Source: Membranipora membranacea
Taxonomy: Eukaryota; Bryozoa; Gymnolaemata; Cheilostomatida; Membraniporidae
Length of the DNA: 64,000 nt
Reading direction: 5' to 3'
NCBI GenBank assembly: GCA_914767715.1
Contig: OU612066.1
Coordinates: 32,586,283-32,650,282, forward strand
The stretch's first letter is position 1; each line of letters opens with the position of its first letter. The notes beneath the pieces were generated by a model. The model was given only the letters and a program-made list of their open reading frames with translations. It was not told the origin of the DNA and did no database searches. A program made the translations under genes and the position numbers. Below, in pieces: positions 24,601 to 33,998 of this stretch.

Positions 24601-26915
24601 CTACTCCACATACTGAGCTTGGTTTTTAAGCATACTATGCAATACGGTGAACAAGTGGATAGCACAGTGTTGTTGTGTCATGAGGAATGTACTGCACTAG
24701 TTCAGTGGGAATTTGTCTTGGAGGGAAAATGGCTTGTCGGGAAAGCGGCCTGATGGGTATATAGCTTGTTGAGAAAATTTCTAGGTGATAAATATATTGG
24801 TGGGAAAACGTCCAGGCGGGAAAATGAATTGGTTGGAAAACATCCAGTTGCGACAATGGCAGAGTGGGAAATCATCAAGTTGGGAGAATGGCTTGGTGGG
24901 AAAATATTCTAGTGGGATAAGGAAAGGTGGGAAAATGGCTTGGTGGGAAAATGGAGCAGATCTGAGTATCAGTAAGACTTAGTGTTACATCGGTTCTGTT
25001 GGTTGATGTTAAGCTAAGTATGACTTTCTGAGATGTCAAAATATCCCATTCCCTGTTGATCCTGAAACATTTTTTACACACTTAGCAGAGGAATCCACCA
25101 TGCATCTGTTAAAAACTGTAACAACAAACGCTGAAACCTCTGTGTACCATCCGTACCACCATGTTATTGAAAGGGAATGGATCAGCGAGCATAGATTCAT
25201 CAACAGATATGACAGCACTTAAAGTCTATTAAAAAAAACCAATGCATTTTATCGCCAGTCAGTTGTGTCAGATTTGCAAGGTATAAAATTCAATGCTCTT
25301 CTTTGTAAGAATTATTGATGGTGAAAAAAGTACCTCTCGTAAGGGAATGTAACTCTCATTCTCTGCATCGTGATGTCACAGTGACTAGAATGTGCAACAG
25401 AAGAAACAAGAACTTCCTGGTCACTATGACATCATGATGCAGACAATGAGAGTTACCTTCCCTCATGGGAGGCACTATCCGCCATAAGTAACTGCCTGAC
25501 TATAACATGTATTGGGTAGTAAGTATAAGACATAATTAAGCTTGATCTCTTGTTTTCGATTCCTGGAAACAGTTTTACCAATCTGTACTGTAGTTCTACT
25601 GGCATGAATAATTGTTGTGGTAACAATTTTTAATTCCAAAATTGTTTCTGCACATGGCCTAGTGGATTTGTATTTATTAATAACTTGTTCCATGAAACTT
25701 TGGATAAGGATGATGAGGAGACTGTCAACTTATTTTTTCTGGTAATGGCTGACCAAACCTGAGTGATAATGATGGGAATACGGACTAATGTCTATCAAAT
25801 ATTTTCTTTATTTTCAAGTGACAGCTGCTGATTCTACAACAAAGATACCATCTTCTAATGCTCAGATCGCAATCACATCTGCTGCCATAGCTGTTGTCTT
25901 GTGTACTCTTATTATTGGAGTGGTTATCATGAAATTGAGAACTTTACCTGGGGTCGAAACTTCAGGTCAAAGGTAAACTGTAACATGTTCGATTGTATTA
26001 TTGTTAGGAGAGTTTTTTGTTTAAATTTGTTTGAAGATATCATATTGATTATTACCTTCCATCAGCTTGAAGCCAAGTGTAATCTAAACTTGACTCAAAT
26101 AAATCATTGACATCATGAGTGGACAACTAAAAGTATCAGGATTATAATAAAACATACAAGAGAACACAGGTTGAAATCTGTAGAATTTTTCAAAACAGGG
26201 ATATTCGTTCTCTGATTATCTTACTGTTTGTCCCATAAACTATAATTGATCCTGAAAGTGTAAGGCCATATATATCTCCTGCTGAATTGTATGTGTGCTG
26301 CAAGCTGCTAAAATTGATCCAGTCAAAACTAAGCAAATAGGCAAAACAGCAGTTCCTAGACTTCACAATATCTTATAAGCTCATGCAACGAGGAATTTAA
26401 TTTGTCAGAAAACCCTTTCTAGTAGCCTCAAACATGATATCATATAAATTTCAAATTAATTGAGATTTTAGCCTTGTCAAAACCACTCATTTGTTTTTAT
26501 TTGGTTACCTTGTACTCCACACCAGATAGTAAATGTATGCTGATATAAATGCAATCAAAGTCAAGAGAATGTCAAATTCAATGGTGCGGATATTGAAGGA
26601 GCAAAAATCCTAAAAAGATTTTGTATAGTATGAATGTATGTATAGTAAAAGGCCACAAAACATGATAAATAAATGAAGCCACATGACAAGGCTAGATAGA
26701 AACGCTTGCCTTAATGAAAATACTGTTTTTAACCATGACCCTATTCCGCAAACATGATCATTTTGCAAGTAAAGTCATAGGTAAACAGTAGTGTTAAAGT
26801 AGCTCATCTCAGTTAACCCTGTCAAAGCAAATAGTATTGATAGTTTCCTATTTTTAGCAGTCCTGCAGCTGATTACATTCAGCTTGAAGTTCAGGACGCC
26901 GACGCTCTCTATTAG
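1385..26915 (+). CDS. Gene A: SRCR(5)-EGF(4)-transmembrane receptor, 5' partial
   Basis: Twenty-one exons join in frame with GT-AG boundaries: 1385-1476, 2459-2589, 3508-3644, 5193-5284, 5557-5711, 6149-6285, 9377-9468, 10329-10459, 10982-11118, 11295-11383, 11648-11784, 12915-13057, 15707-15777, 16433-16545, 18450-18575, 19638-19757, 20116-20238, 21265-21384, 21557-21679, 25819-25972, 26858-26915. They total 2481 nt, or 826 codons plus TAG. The order is five SRCR domains (three exons each), four EGF domains (one exon each), a transmembrane exon and a short tail. No signal peptide exon is visible upstream, and the first exon begins in phase 0, so the 5' end lies outside the window. SRCR-EGF-TM proteins are typically surface receptors for ligands or microbes; that role here is inferred. 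Exon phases (0-0 for SRCR units, 1-1 for EGFs) suit tandem duplication. The donor of exon 15707-15777 (GTGGGT) was chosen because it keeps the frame. The tail has a possible premature stop (see findings). Confidence 0.9.
2225..2458 (+). repeat. 68-bp minisatellite abutting a splice acceptor
   Basis: Four units beginning near 2231, 2300, 2368 and 2434 share ATTGTCCAAATCTCTTCCCC, CTTCCATTGTTTTGCAG and GACAAAT. The last truncated unit supplies the pyrimidine tract of the SRCR1 middle exon acceptor at 2457-2458. Confidence 0.75.
5193..6285 (+). CDS. Gene A SRCR domain 2
   Basis: Exons 5193-5284, 5557-5711 and 6149-6285. Closely similar to domain 1 but with a middle exon 24 nt longer (155 against 131), adding eight residues around IRYMDYPSTGS just after WGYVCEG. 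The VVC of the second exon is followed by HNINSS. The third exon keeps NTDCVGNETNLEEC, HDC and IYVKC. Six cysteines; phase 0-0 block. Confidence 0.9.
7425..7460 (+). repeat. Weak tRNA-like box B relic
   Basis: GGTCGGTTCGAGTCCCACC resembles a pol III box B and T arm. No matching box A or acceptor stem is evident, so it may be a SINE fragment. It sits in the intron between SRCR domains 2 and 3. Confidence 0.3.
8110..8700 (-). mobile_element. LINE reverse transcriptase fragment, decayed
   Basis: Read on the minus strand. GVP-stop-GTILGPALWNV is followed by KYADDTTIYNA (RT catalytic YADD), a stop, then a 128-codon open stretch (8499-8113) with KLLGVTIGDHLTF and LLKFYQARIVPILTYAVPAW, typical of CR1/jockey-like RT C-terminal regions. 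The Q of the usual GVPQG motif is TAG. It lies antisense in a gene A intron. 5' and 3' ends are not resolved. Confidence 0.85.
9377..11118 (+). CDS. Gene A SRCR domain 3
   Basis: Exons 9377-9468, 10329-10459 and 10982-11118. The usual W of the WGYVC motif is replaced by L (LGYVCDRM), because the middle exon starts TTTGGG after the splice. The remaining features (GEVACRNINSSYIL, CVGNETNLEECGHSRWG, HHC, LYVKC) follow domains 1 and 2. Six cysteines and the 0-0 phase class are kept. An 8.1-8.7 kb LINE fragment lies in the preceding intron. Confidence 0.88.
11295..13057 (+). CDS. Gene A SRCR domain 4
   Basis: Exons 11295-11383 (NGDVALVDGKTDQDG), 11648-11784 (WGYVCDDP, CSPRSLKTLAQTACKN) and 12915-13057 (FFLLDDVNCTGSESNLAEC, HKRWGDHNC, VYVYC). 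More diverged from domains 1-3. The middle exon carries an additional cysteine (DDPCSP). The last exon ends in phase 0 at GTAGG. Confidence 0.87.
13058..15706 (+). other. Gene A intron, no exon recognised
   Basis: A 2.6 kb intron between SRCR domains 4 and 5. The open frames within it show no recognisable domain. Around 15320-15380 a stretch (TTGAGCTCTTTACAATGATA) resembles 20685-20725 in a later intron, so both are probably copies of an unclassified interspersed repeat. Confidence 0.5.
15707..18575 (+). CDS. Gene A SRCR domain 5
   Basis: Exons 15707-15777 (DGDVTLLDGENSYEG), 16433-16545 (RGYVCDDYFDSRDAEVVCRS) and 18450-18575 ([29 protein letters not shown]). The middle exon has the same length (113 nt) as the SRCR exon of gene C at 63263-63375 and is closely similar to it, unlike domains 1-4. 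This block ends in phase 1, leading into the phase 1 EGF exons. A hAT-type element (16721-17767) sits in its second intron. Confidence 0.87.
16721..17767. mobile_element. hAT-type non-autonomous element
   Basis: Left end CAGTGGTGTTGGGGAG and right end CTCTCAACACCACTG are inverted (CAGTGGTGTTG shared). The element is flanked by a perfect 8-bp direct repeat ATTATTAA (16713-16720 and 17768-17775), the hAT hallmark. The left subterminal part has nested CCCCAAC/GTTGGGG hairpins. No transposase is recognised in the 1047 bp. It is inserted in the second intron of SRCR domain 5. Confidence 0.85.
19638..20238 (+). CDS. Gene A EGF domains 1 and 2
   Basis: Two phase 1-1 exons. Exon 19638-19757 has [22 protein letters not shown] and DDDLTC. 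Exon 20116-20238 starts [19 protein letters not shown] and contains YYCSCP and SDDNSTCTG. Each has six cysteines. CVNTDGSFTC fits the C-x-N-x4-F-x-C Asx-hydroxylation pattern of calcium-binding EGFs. The pair is duplicated at 21265-21679. Confidence 0.9.
20758..21190 (+). repeat. Intronic duplicated segment, copy 1
   Basis: About 430 bp, including CAATACAGACTGTCCGCTCA and CAGGCGAGGATATAGGGTGC, recur almost unchanged at 23066-23488. They belong to the tandem duplication that also copied the EGF pair. Confidence 0.85.
21265..21679 (+). CDS. Gene A EGF domains 3 and 4 (duplicate of 1 and 2)
   Basis: Exons 21265-21384 ([20 protein letters not shown]) and 21557-21679 ([19 protein letters not shown]) are near-copies of EGF 1 and 2, with identical lengths (120 and 123 nt) and phases. 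The restored DEC at the start of EGF 3, where EGF 1 reads IDC, is the typical cbEGF form. Flanking intron sequence is duplicated too. Confidence 0.9.
21842..22200 (+). repeat. Degenerate ~17-bp minisatellite (CATTTTCCCACCAAGC-like)
   Basis: Many imperfect units of the form ATTTTCCCACCAAGCC run through this stretch. The apparent open frame here only translates the repeat. A reverse-complement array lies at 24690-24955. Confidence 0.75.
23066..23488 (+). repeat. Intronic duplicated segment, copy 2
   Basis: Second copy of 20758-21190. Homology ends at GCTGCTGGACT, exactly where the TIR element at 23490 begins. Confidence 0.85.
23490..23791. mobile_element. 302-bp MITE with TIR CAATAGACAGTTTTCTGAGC
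   Basis: The left end CAATAGACAGTTTTCTGAGC recurs as GCTCAGAAAACTGTCTATTG at the right end, and the match extends to about 25 bp with one mismatch. There is no coding capacity. I do not see a convincing target-site duplication, so the superfamily is unassigned. Confidence 0.7.
24690..24955 (-). repeat. Inverted counterpart of the ~17-bp minisatellite
   Basis: Units of GGGAAAATGGCTTGGTG are the reverse complement of the array at 21842-22200. Both lie in the intron before the transmembrane exon. Confidence 0.75.
25330..25475. mobile_element. Hairpin MITE, 56-bp inverted arms
   Basis: Arm 25330-25385 (GTACCTCTCGTAAGGGAATG to CACAGTGAC) is inverted at 25420-25475 with about 86% identity, separated by a 34-bp loop. 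It is a compact fold-back MITE-like element with no clear target duplication. Confidence 0.75.
25819..25972 (+). CDS. Gene A transmembrane exon
   Basis: This phase 1-2 exon encodes a short polar stalk (TAADSTTKIPSSNAQ), one hydrophobic helix of about 22 residues (IAITSAAIAVVLCTLIIGVV) and the start of a cytoplasmic tail (KLRTLPGVETSGQ). The positive K and R just after the helix favour a type I topology with the SRCR/EGF part outside. It follows a 4.1 kb intron full of repeats. Confidence 0.85.
26858..26915 (+). CDS. Gene A terminal exon, tyrosine-containing cytoplasmic tail
   Basis: The exon follows a TTTTTAG acceptor and reads SPAADYIQLEVQDADALY then TAG (26913-26915). YIQL fits the general YxxΦ pattern (endocytic or SH2/ITIM-like; specificity unproven). 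The same frame stays open for 31 further codons to TGA at 27009-27011 and contains DYCQLDV and DYHVYSL, echoing DYIQLEV. The TAG may therefore be a recent truncation (see findings). Confidence 0.8.
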
Positions 26916-27013
26916 AATGTAGAACATGTACAAGGTGATGTCGATGATGGAGATTACTGTCAGCTAGATGTAAATCAGCCTGACTACCATGTATACAGCT
27001 TGCCCCAATGAGT

Positions 27014-27019
27014 AATAAA
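27014..27019 (+). terminator. Candidate gene A polyadenylation signal
   Basis: AATAAA lies immediately after the downstream TGA (27009-27011) and about 100 nt after the TAG stop. Its placement fits an mRNA whose coding region once ended at the TGA. Confidence 0.5.
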
Positions 27020-28281
27020 GAAACCATATAACCTTTGAAAAGTTGATTATCATAACACTTGTAATATAGAATTAATAATATTTTAATTATACTTAGATTT
27101 CACACAGATACATTTCACGGGTTCATTTGAAGATATACTTATAAAAAAAGCTATATCATGTTGTTATATTTGACCTGTTACTTTGAACATTTTTTACCAT
27201 ATGAAATTTGATTTGCCCGCTGTTTGCTTTCACCTGAATTCTAATTTGATTTACTTTCTCACTTCACTGTGTGTCTTGGCTGTTATAGTAATTTATTGCC
27301 TGAACCTTTATTTATTTATAATATAACATTTTACCTTCAACTAAACATTCAGAGCTGATTCACTTATATCAGATTTATTATTCTCATCTCGATCGTCTGA
27401 GATAATGAAGGTTCAGCTACTTTCACACTTTTTCAGCTAACTAAATTATTTTAGCTGTCTTTTGGAAATTGAAATTGAAATGCAATCAAATAATAGAATA
27501 AATACATAGACTAATATACAGTTGCTTGTCTTATGCTCCTGTGTTGCTATTAACAAGTCAAGGTTGTGTGGAATCTTTCCATAAAGTTTTTTAATCTTTA
27601 AAGAGATGTAATATTCATACAGGCAATAGTGTGTCTTTTTAATTCAACAGTGAAAAGCCATTATCAGGTTGTGATGTTGGTCGATAATGAAATATTAAAC
27701 CGCTCAAACTAGAGTAAACTGATTGACACAGCTAAGCCGAGGTATACTCAAATGTATGGTGTGTGATCAGACCTATTTGGGGCAGCTTAACTTTCACTTT
27801 CCCTATAATGCTCAAACTATGCCAGTTTACTTTAAATATTGCATTCTCATGAACAAGCTTTATATCTAACACAAATTTCTTTGGTGGGGGTGGGCTGTTG
27901 TCCCAAGAATTTTGTGTGATAAAATAGTTCTCACGGTTCAATGGTCACGGTCACTGATATATATTCATATCAATGGTTACAGTGGATAAGCCAGGCCAAA
28001 CTAAATTTTCATAGCAATCAAAAGTTTTTTTATCATCGCCTAAAATTATTATATTAGTAATTATTTAGGGTTAAATATGAAGCAGTTGATTCATGGCCAA
28101 CAGCATTCGATCAAAAGCAGCATGCAAGGAGTATTTCTATATTCTTCAATTGCTTCTTTAGTGTAGGGTTTCTCAATCTTCATGATCAAAGAGGTTTACA
28201 CCAAACATTTCACAATTTTATGCCATGAACTTTCTCTCAGAACATAATATTATCATAATTGTCAGTAGAGCTTCAATATAA
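27020..28281. other. Intergenic, gene A 3' side
   Basis: AT-rich sequence between the gene A poly(A) signal and the hAT insertion. I see no gene, clear repeat or RNA here. Confidence 0.5.
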
Positions 28282-30095
28282 CTCATGGGCAGTGGCGTAT
28301 ATTAGCAATCACGGCCCACGGAAATCCGTGAATGAAAATCCGTAATTACTCATTGGTTAACATTATTACTGTGTGACTGTGTGCAAGTCATTGGGTGTAG
28401 CTTACTACATACAGAGTTTGACTTTTGACCTTGAGCTGGACAAGCCAATCAAAAGTCCAGTGTATTGATCATATGTGACACTGTTGCCTAGTAGCTAATC
28501 AAAACAACTTGCAGTGAAAGGAACATAAACAGGGACACGTTGCCTGAGCTGACTCTGACTGGACTAGTGGACTGAGTTGAGTTGAAGCTAGGTAATTGGG
28601 GTCAGTTGACACTGCTCTAGTTGCCCGACCGAACCATGACTAAGAGAATTGTTATAGATATGTTTGATGCAATGAAAGCTACTAAGAGGTGAGTGAATTA
28701 TTCAGCTATATCATTTGATTATTATTCATTCCCTCTGGTTCACCCAACTTGAACTTGCTAACCTACTACTACTGTCTACTGTCACTGTGCAACCTTGACT
28801 TAGCGAAGTTGTGCTTCAGTTCCCACAATGAAAGCCACCATCAGCTGCTCATCTAGGTGAGGGATGTAGGAGTTATTAGTGTTATGACTCTCTCAATCAG
28901 TCAGTGACCCAGTCAGATGACAGCATGAGCAAGTTACTGTACTGGCAATTCAATAATATTCCACTGGGACTGACTAGATAGCCTACTTGGCTTCTCACCA
29001 ACTTTTTTATTTTAGCCATGCTTGCGTAATCATGATTCCTTTTTGCAAACCAATCTTTCAGGCAACAGAAAGGTAGCTATACGCATACAATATTGAACTG
29101 TTCCCAATCTATCTCTAGTGCATTGAGCTCCAAAGCATTCCCGTTAGACCTCTATCTATTTTGACCTTGGTCAACGTTAAATGAATGCGAATTATTTTGC
29201 AACGAAACCAAGCTTGGATGGATGGAGAGAGAATCCAAGTTTACGATTTGTTAACGGTATTGAATGTTGATGAGGTAACAAAAATGGTTATGACAAAGTA
29301 GCGGCCATCTTTACAAATCAGAAATCCGAGTAATCCGCATCATGTAGACTTTAGCTATTAATCTATTGATCTGAAAGCTTTACTTACTCACTCACTTCTT
29401 TTAGATAAAGGTGATAAAGAGGATCCAATAGAGATAGATGAGGACAGTGACGATGAAACCAATCCTGCAACTGCAGAGTCCATTAGTGAAAGTTCTGGTA
29501 CATCAGGTAAGGACTGAGACGTTAGACTCACGCGAGACGTTGAGGAATTGCCATGCGAGCAGACCAGTTATCTATCAATAGACCTTTGCATCCTTCGTCT
29601 TCGTCTTCGTCTTGTTAATCGCCGTCGACGAGGTCTTTATAAGCGATGTGCAGTAGTAGACAACGGCATGGTTATAACAGTATTTTACTTCTGAAATTAT
29701 GAAGACGAGTGAATGGCAGTGTTATTCAGACCGACTGGTGTTGACTTGGCTGTATTTTCCCTCCCTCGCAGTGTCAGTGTCCTGGCTTACCTCTGCACCC
29801 GGATTGGCCCGTGGTAGAGGTTAGTTGACATACAACTGTGCTGAGTTGAAATACACGTATTTGTGAGGGAGTAAAAAAGGACAGCACAAGACACAGTTTT
29901 AAGGTCAATACCCAATGGCAGAATCATTGCAACAACCTGTATAAGTAAAGTGGATGGGCAGGAGTACTTGTAATTCCAGCTAATCATAATTATACAATAA
30001 AACGGGCTGAGAGAAGTGAGAGCACTTCGGTAGCACTGAGCCCAGGGTCCCGTAAGGACAACCACTCCATAGAAGACAGAACAGGAGCAGAGGGT

Positions 30096-30545
30096 TCATG
30101 AGAACTTTGAAGAATGGAGTGGGTCATGTCTGAGTGTGAGTGTTTTTGAAAGTACCTGTAAATGAATAGGCAACAAAACAGTGTGCAAGGGCATTTTACT
30201 AGTTCGTAAGCTTCCTGAATATCCGGTGTTTAAAGGAGAAGCGCTGGACATTGGTTTGAATTGAGTGGTGATAGGCACCTTTTCTGGTGTTGTAGCAACT
30301 TTGGTTTAGGCTGAATCTACATCAATGTTAACACAACCTGACATAATTTTATGATACATTTTCATGTCTGTTATCTCACGTCTGCTTTTTAAAGTATGCC
30401 ACTCCGCCTCGTCCATAAGTTGAGATATAAAGTCATATTTTCGTTTTTTGAAACACCATCTAAACGCCTTGCGGTTTACAGCCTCTAATAATTTAATCAT
30501 TTTCTGTTTATGAGGTGACCATACAATGGTGGCATACTCCAAAAT
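30096..30545 (-). mobile_element. LINE RT C-terminal fragment inside the hAT
   Basis: On the minus strand, 30542-30306 encodes MEYATIVWSPHKQKMIKLLE, AVNRKAFRWCF and LKSRREITDMKMYHKIMSG, the characteristic post-RT region of CR1/jockey-like LINEs. The 3' continuation (30278-30096) is in shifted frames. It is truncated at the 5' end and lies in a transposase intron. Confidence 0.8.
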
Positions 30546-32519
30546 ACCATTTGTAATTACTACATAGGCATAATCAGGACAAATATTTGCAACTCAATGG
30601 CCTCGAGCAAAACATATATACTGATTTATTTATTGATGATTGATTATCTAATAATCATCAAACGGTTTGCGTTATTTGAATAGTTTGTAACATAGTTTAT
30701 TTATACAATTAGCAGCTGCAGCCGCCACAGAAGAGATTGCAAGTACTGACAAAACCCTGGTAGAGGAGTTCATCAACATACCGTTCCCGCCTCACCGCAT
30801 TCAGCCATCCGTGGTTCAGAGGGTTCTTCAGCTCCCTTGGAAACAGCATACAAAGCCTCTAGTGGAAAGGACAAAGCGTGGCAAAAACACTAAGATTAGC
30901 AATGAAACATTGAGGCAGCATCAAAGTTGGATAGTAACAACAGATGACGGCTGCTGGTGCAGACTCTGGAAACTGTTTGTTGATCCATCAAAACATGTAT
31001 GGAAAGTTTCTCACCAAACCCTGGGAAAACTATGGCCGAAAACAAGATCTGCTTGATCATACACTCACCGGGTACCACCAGAGTGCTGTGTCGGTGTCTG
31101 GGGATTATGTCGCAGTTAGGATTGATGAGACACAAAAGCCCATCAATGAAAGGCTAGACAGCACTAAAGCCAAGACGATGAAACTGAAACGTGATAGACT
31201 CAGTGCAATAATAAAATGCCTGGTGTATTGCTGGCGGCAAAATATTGCTATAAGTGGCCATGCTAATGAGGCAATCCCTCTAAGGCCAGTGGAAGAATAT
31301 CAACCTGGCATAGTACTCGGAGACAAAAACAGGGGCAACTTCATGCAGCTGATGGAATTTAGGAGAGAGGCTGGTGATCAATCCTTCGATAGTTATGTCA
31401 ACAAAAAGGCGCTCTACACTTCCCCAGCCATCCAAAACGACATTCTGAATATCATAGCGTCGCAGCTAACGATAAAGACTGTTGCTCAAGTTACAAAAAG
31501 CGAGTACTTCTCAGTCATTGCTGACGAGACAAGGGATATAAGCAATGTAGAGCAGCTTTGTGTAGCCCTTCGCTTGATATGGATACTGTACAAGAGACCT
31601 TCCTATCATTCGTACCACTGGCATCATTGAAAGGTAATATTTTATCCCCACAGGCCTACTGCCATTCATTGATTTTAAACGGCAAACATATTCGTCTGAT
31701 AATGTATGACAACTGGACAGACATGATGCATGGTCTTATATATGTTTTCGTGTTAGGCTACAGCTATATAGGTTTTGTTTCGTTGAATATTTCTGCTTTA
31801 TATATGTTTGAGACAATCTTGTGAACTGCTACGATTTTACAATCATTTTACAATCACTTTATAATCATATAATTTTCAGGAGAAGCTTTGGCAGGAAAGA
31901 TTTTGGAGGTGGTGGAGAAAGTCGGGTTGTCTATGACCAACTGTGTGGGCCAGGCCTATGATGGAGCCTCAAATATGAGTGGGTATAAGTCTGGCTGCAC
32001 TGCCCTCATATCCAAGAAGTATCCACTGGCTGTCTACTCACACTGTAAAAGTCATGTACTGCACCTTGCACTTGTGAAGGCATGCACCAGCCTTATGGAA
32101 ATACGCAAGCATACACAGATTTTATTCCTTTCTCACTCTGGACTTGAAAGTTGACTATTAATCATTAACCGTAGCAGTGCGACTATTAGAACTATGTAAA
32201 TAGCAGTGTGAATGGTACAAACACATGAGATGATAAGATCATTTCATATCCTAGGAAAAAACAATAACAAGACTACTCTCTTTTGGTTACTGCAGGGAAG
32301 ATGATGGACAGTCAGTCGGAGCTCTGCACTCTGTTTAGCAACTCGGCCAAGAAACAGCACCTGCTTGACGAAATTGTTAATAGTTCTGATGAGGCACAAA
32401 GTCAGAAGACCAAGTTATGTAGCCTCTCCAAAACTAGATGGGTTGAAAGGTGAGTGCTTACCTACACACATACTGTTTGAACAATGAACACTCCCTTGAT
32501 TACTAAGAGTGAGACTGGA

Positions 32520-32533
32520 GGGGGGGGGGGGGG
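32520..32533 (+). repeat. Homopolymer G run
   Basis: Fourteen consecutive G in a transposase intron. This is a likely slippage or assembly-error site. Confidence 0.9.
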
Positions 32534-33482
32534 TGCTTCTATTAGAAAGAGTTATGCAACTATGATCATAAATTGATCACTATTTTTTTATCTAAACACA
32601 TGGAAAGCTATCGTACCTGGACCGCTATTTATATTGAAAATGTGTCATTGTATCTAACAGAAATTATATACAAGTGGTTGTATCGGTGCAAATGATCAAC
32701 AATTTATCAATCAATCATGTGTCCTTTTCACATGTAGTGTTAAGTCGCTGTTTGGTGGGCGTCCACGTTTGTTTTGTCATCTGATTTAAAGGTACACTGC
32801 ACTTGATAATACTGTGGAGCTCTTGCCCTTTATCGGTGAGGCCATTAAGCAGATGCTAGAGGGAGCAGAGCACCGTGCTGACGAGGCCACCGCAGAGAAC
32901 CCCAAGAATGCTATATTGAAGTTCAGTTTCATCTACTCTCTGTTTGCCTGCTGTCAGGTTATGAGCGTTACCAAAGCACTCTGCCTTTCGCTGCAAGGTT
33001 GGTCCTTCTAAAAATATTTAGGATATTTCAGAAATAATATTTCAAACTTAAAACTAGTAACATATTCTATCATAGCCTGATGATCGATTCTGCATCTTCA
33101 GTGCATTGTTATTGTCATGTCAATTTTCTTTTTTTTTTGTCAAAGCTCCTAAACTCATTCAGCTGTTTATTCATTTTAGGAAGGGATAACGAGGTTGTAA
33201 AAAGTACTATTCAGATTAACCAGACTCTTGTGCAACTGAAAGAGTTCAGAACGGAGATTGAGAGATATTCCACGCTATGGTTTGATAAGGCTTGTAAGTT
33301 GGCTGAGGCAATCAACGTAGTGCCGTCAGTACCGAGACGCTGTGGCCGTCAAACTACTCGCTCCAATGTCTCAGCCGAAAGTCCGGAGACATACTACAAG
33401 AGAGCTATCACAATTACTTTCTTAGGTAACTACATTATTCGATATTGTTTAGTGGGGTACACTAAGAATCATACCCGTAATG

Positions 33483-33998
33483 CAGGGGTGCCCAACCTTT
33501 TCTCTCACATGAGCCATTTCAAAAATCAATTAAACCAAATGAGCTGACCACGTCGCGTGTAGACAACATGGAAACAGTCAGTGATATATACGTATCATAT
33601 TCATTAATGGATAAATGTTGGCAAAAATTCCAAAGCAAAGTCATTGTGTGAGAATCTGCGCGTAACGCGAAAAAATTTTTGAGGCAATTTCTGGCCATAT
33701 GAGGCGCCCTGGAGTTTTGTAAGCATTTTAAGCATTTTGCAAATTTTTGCAAGCATTTTGGAAAATTTAGGTTGGCAAGTCTGCAAGAAGTCAACTCTAC
33801 ACACATATTACAATGCAGGCACACAGTACAATGAACTTGTATACACTATACATACATTTAATGTACATTGTACATGCATGAATTGAATGCATGAAATTCG
33901 CGCCAAAAAGCGCGTGAAATTTGCAAATATTAAAATGAGCCACCCAAAAAGCCAAAATGAGCCAGGTTGGCTCATGAGCCATAGGTTGGGCACCCCTG
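33483..33998. mobile_element. Nested hAT MITE, 516 bp
   Basis: Termini CAGGGGTGCCCAACCT and AGGTTGGGCACCCCTG are perfect 16-bp inverted repeats. The flanks are a perfect 8-bp duplication CCGTAATG (33475-33482 and 33999-34006). It has TGAGCC-rich subterminal motifs and no transposase. It is inserted in an intron of the larger hAT, so it transposed later. Confidence 0.93.
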
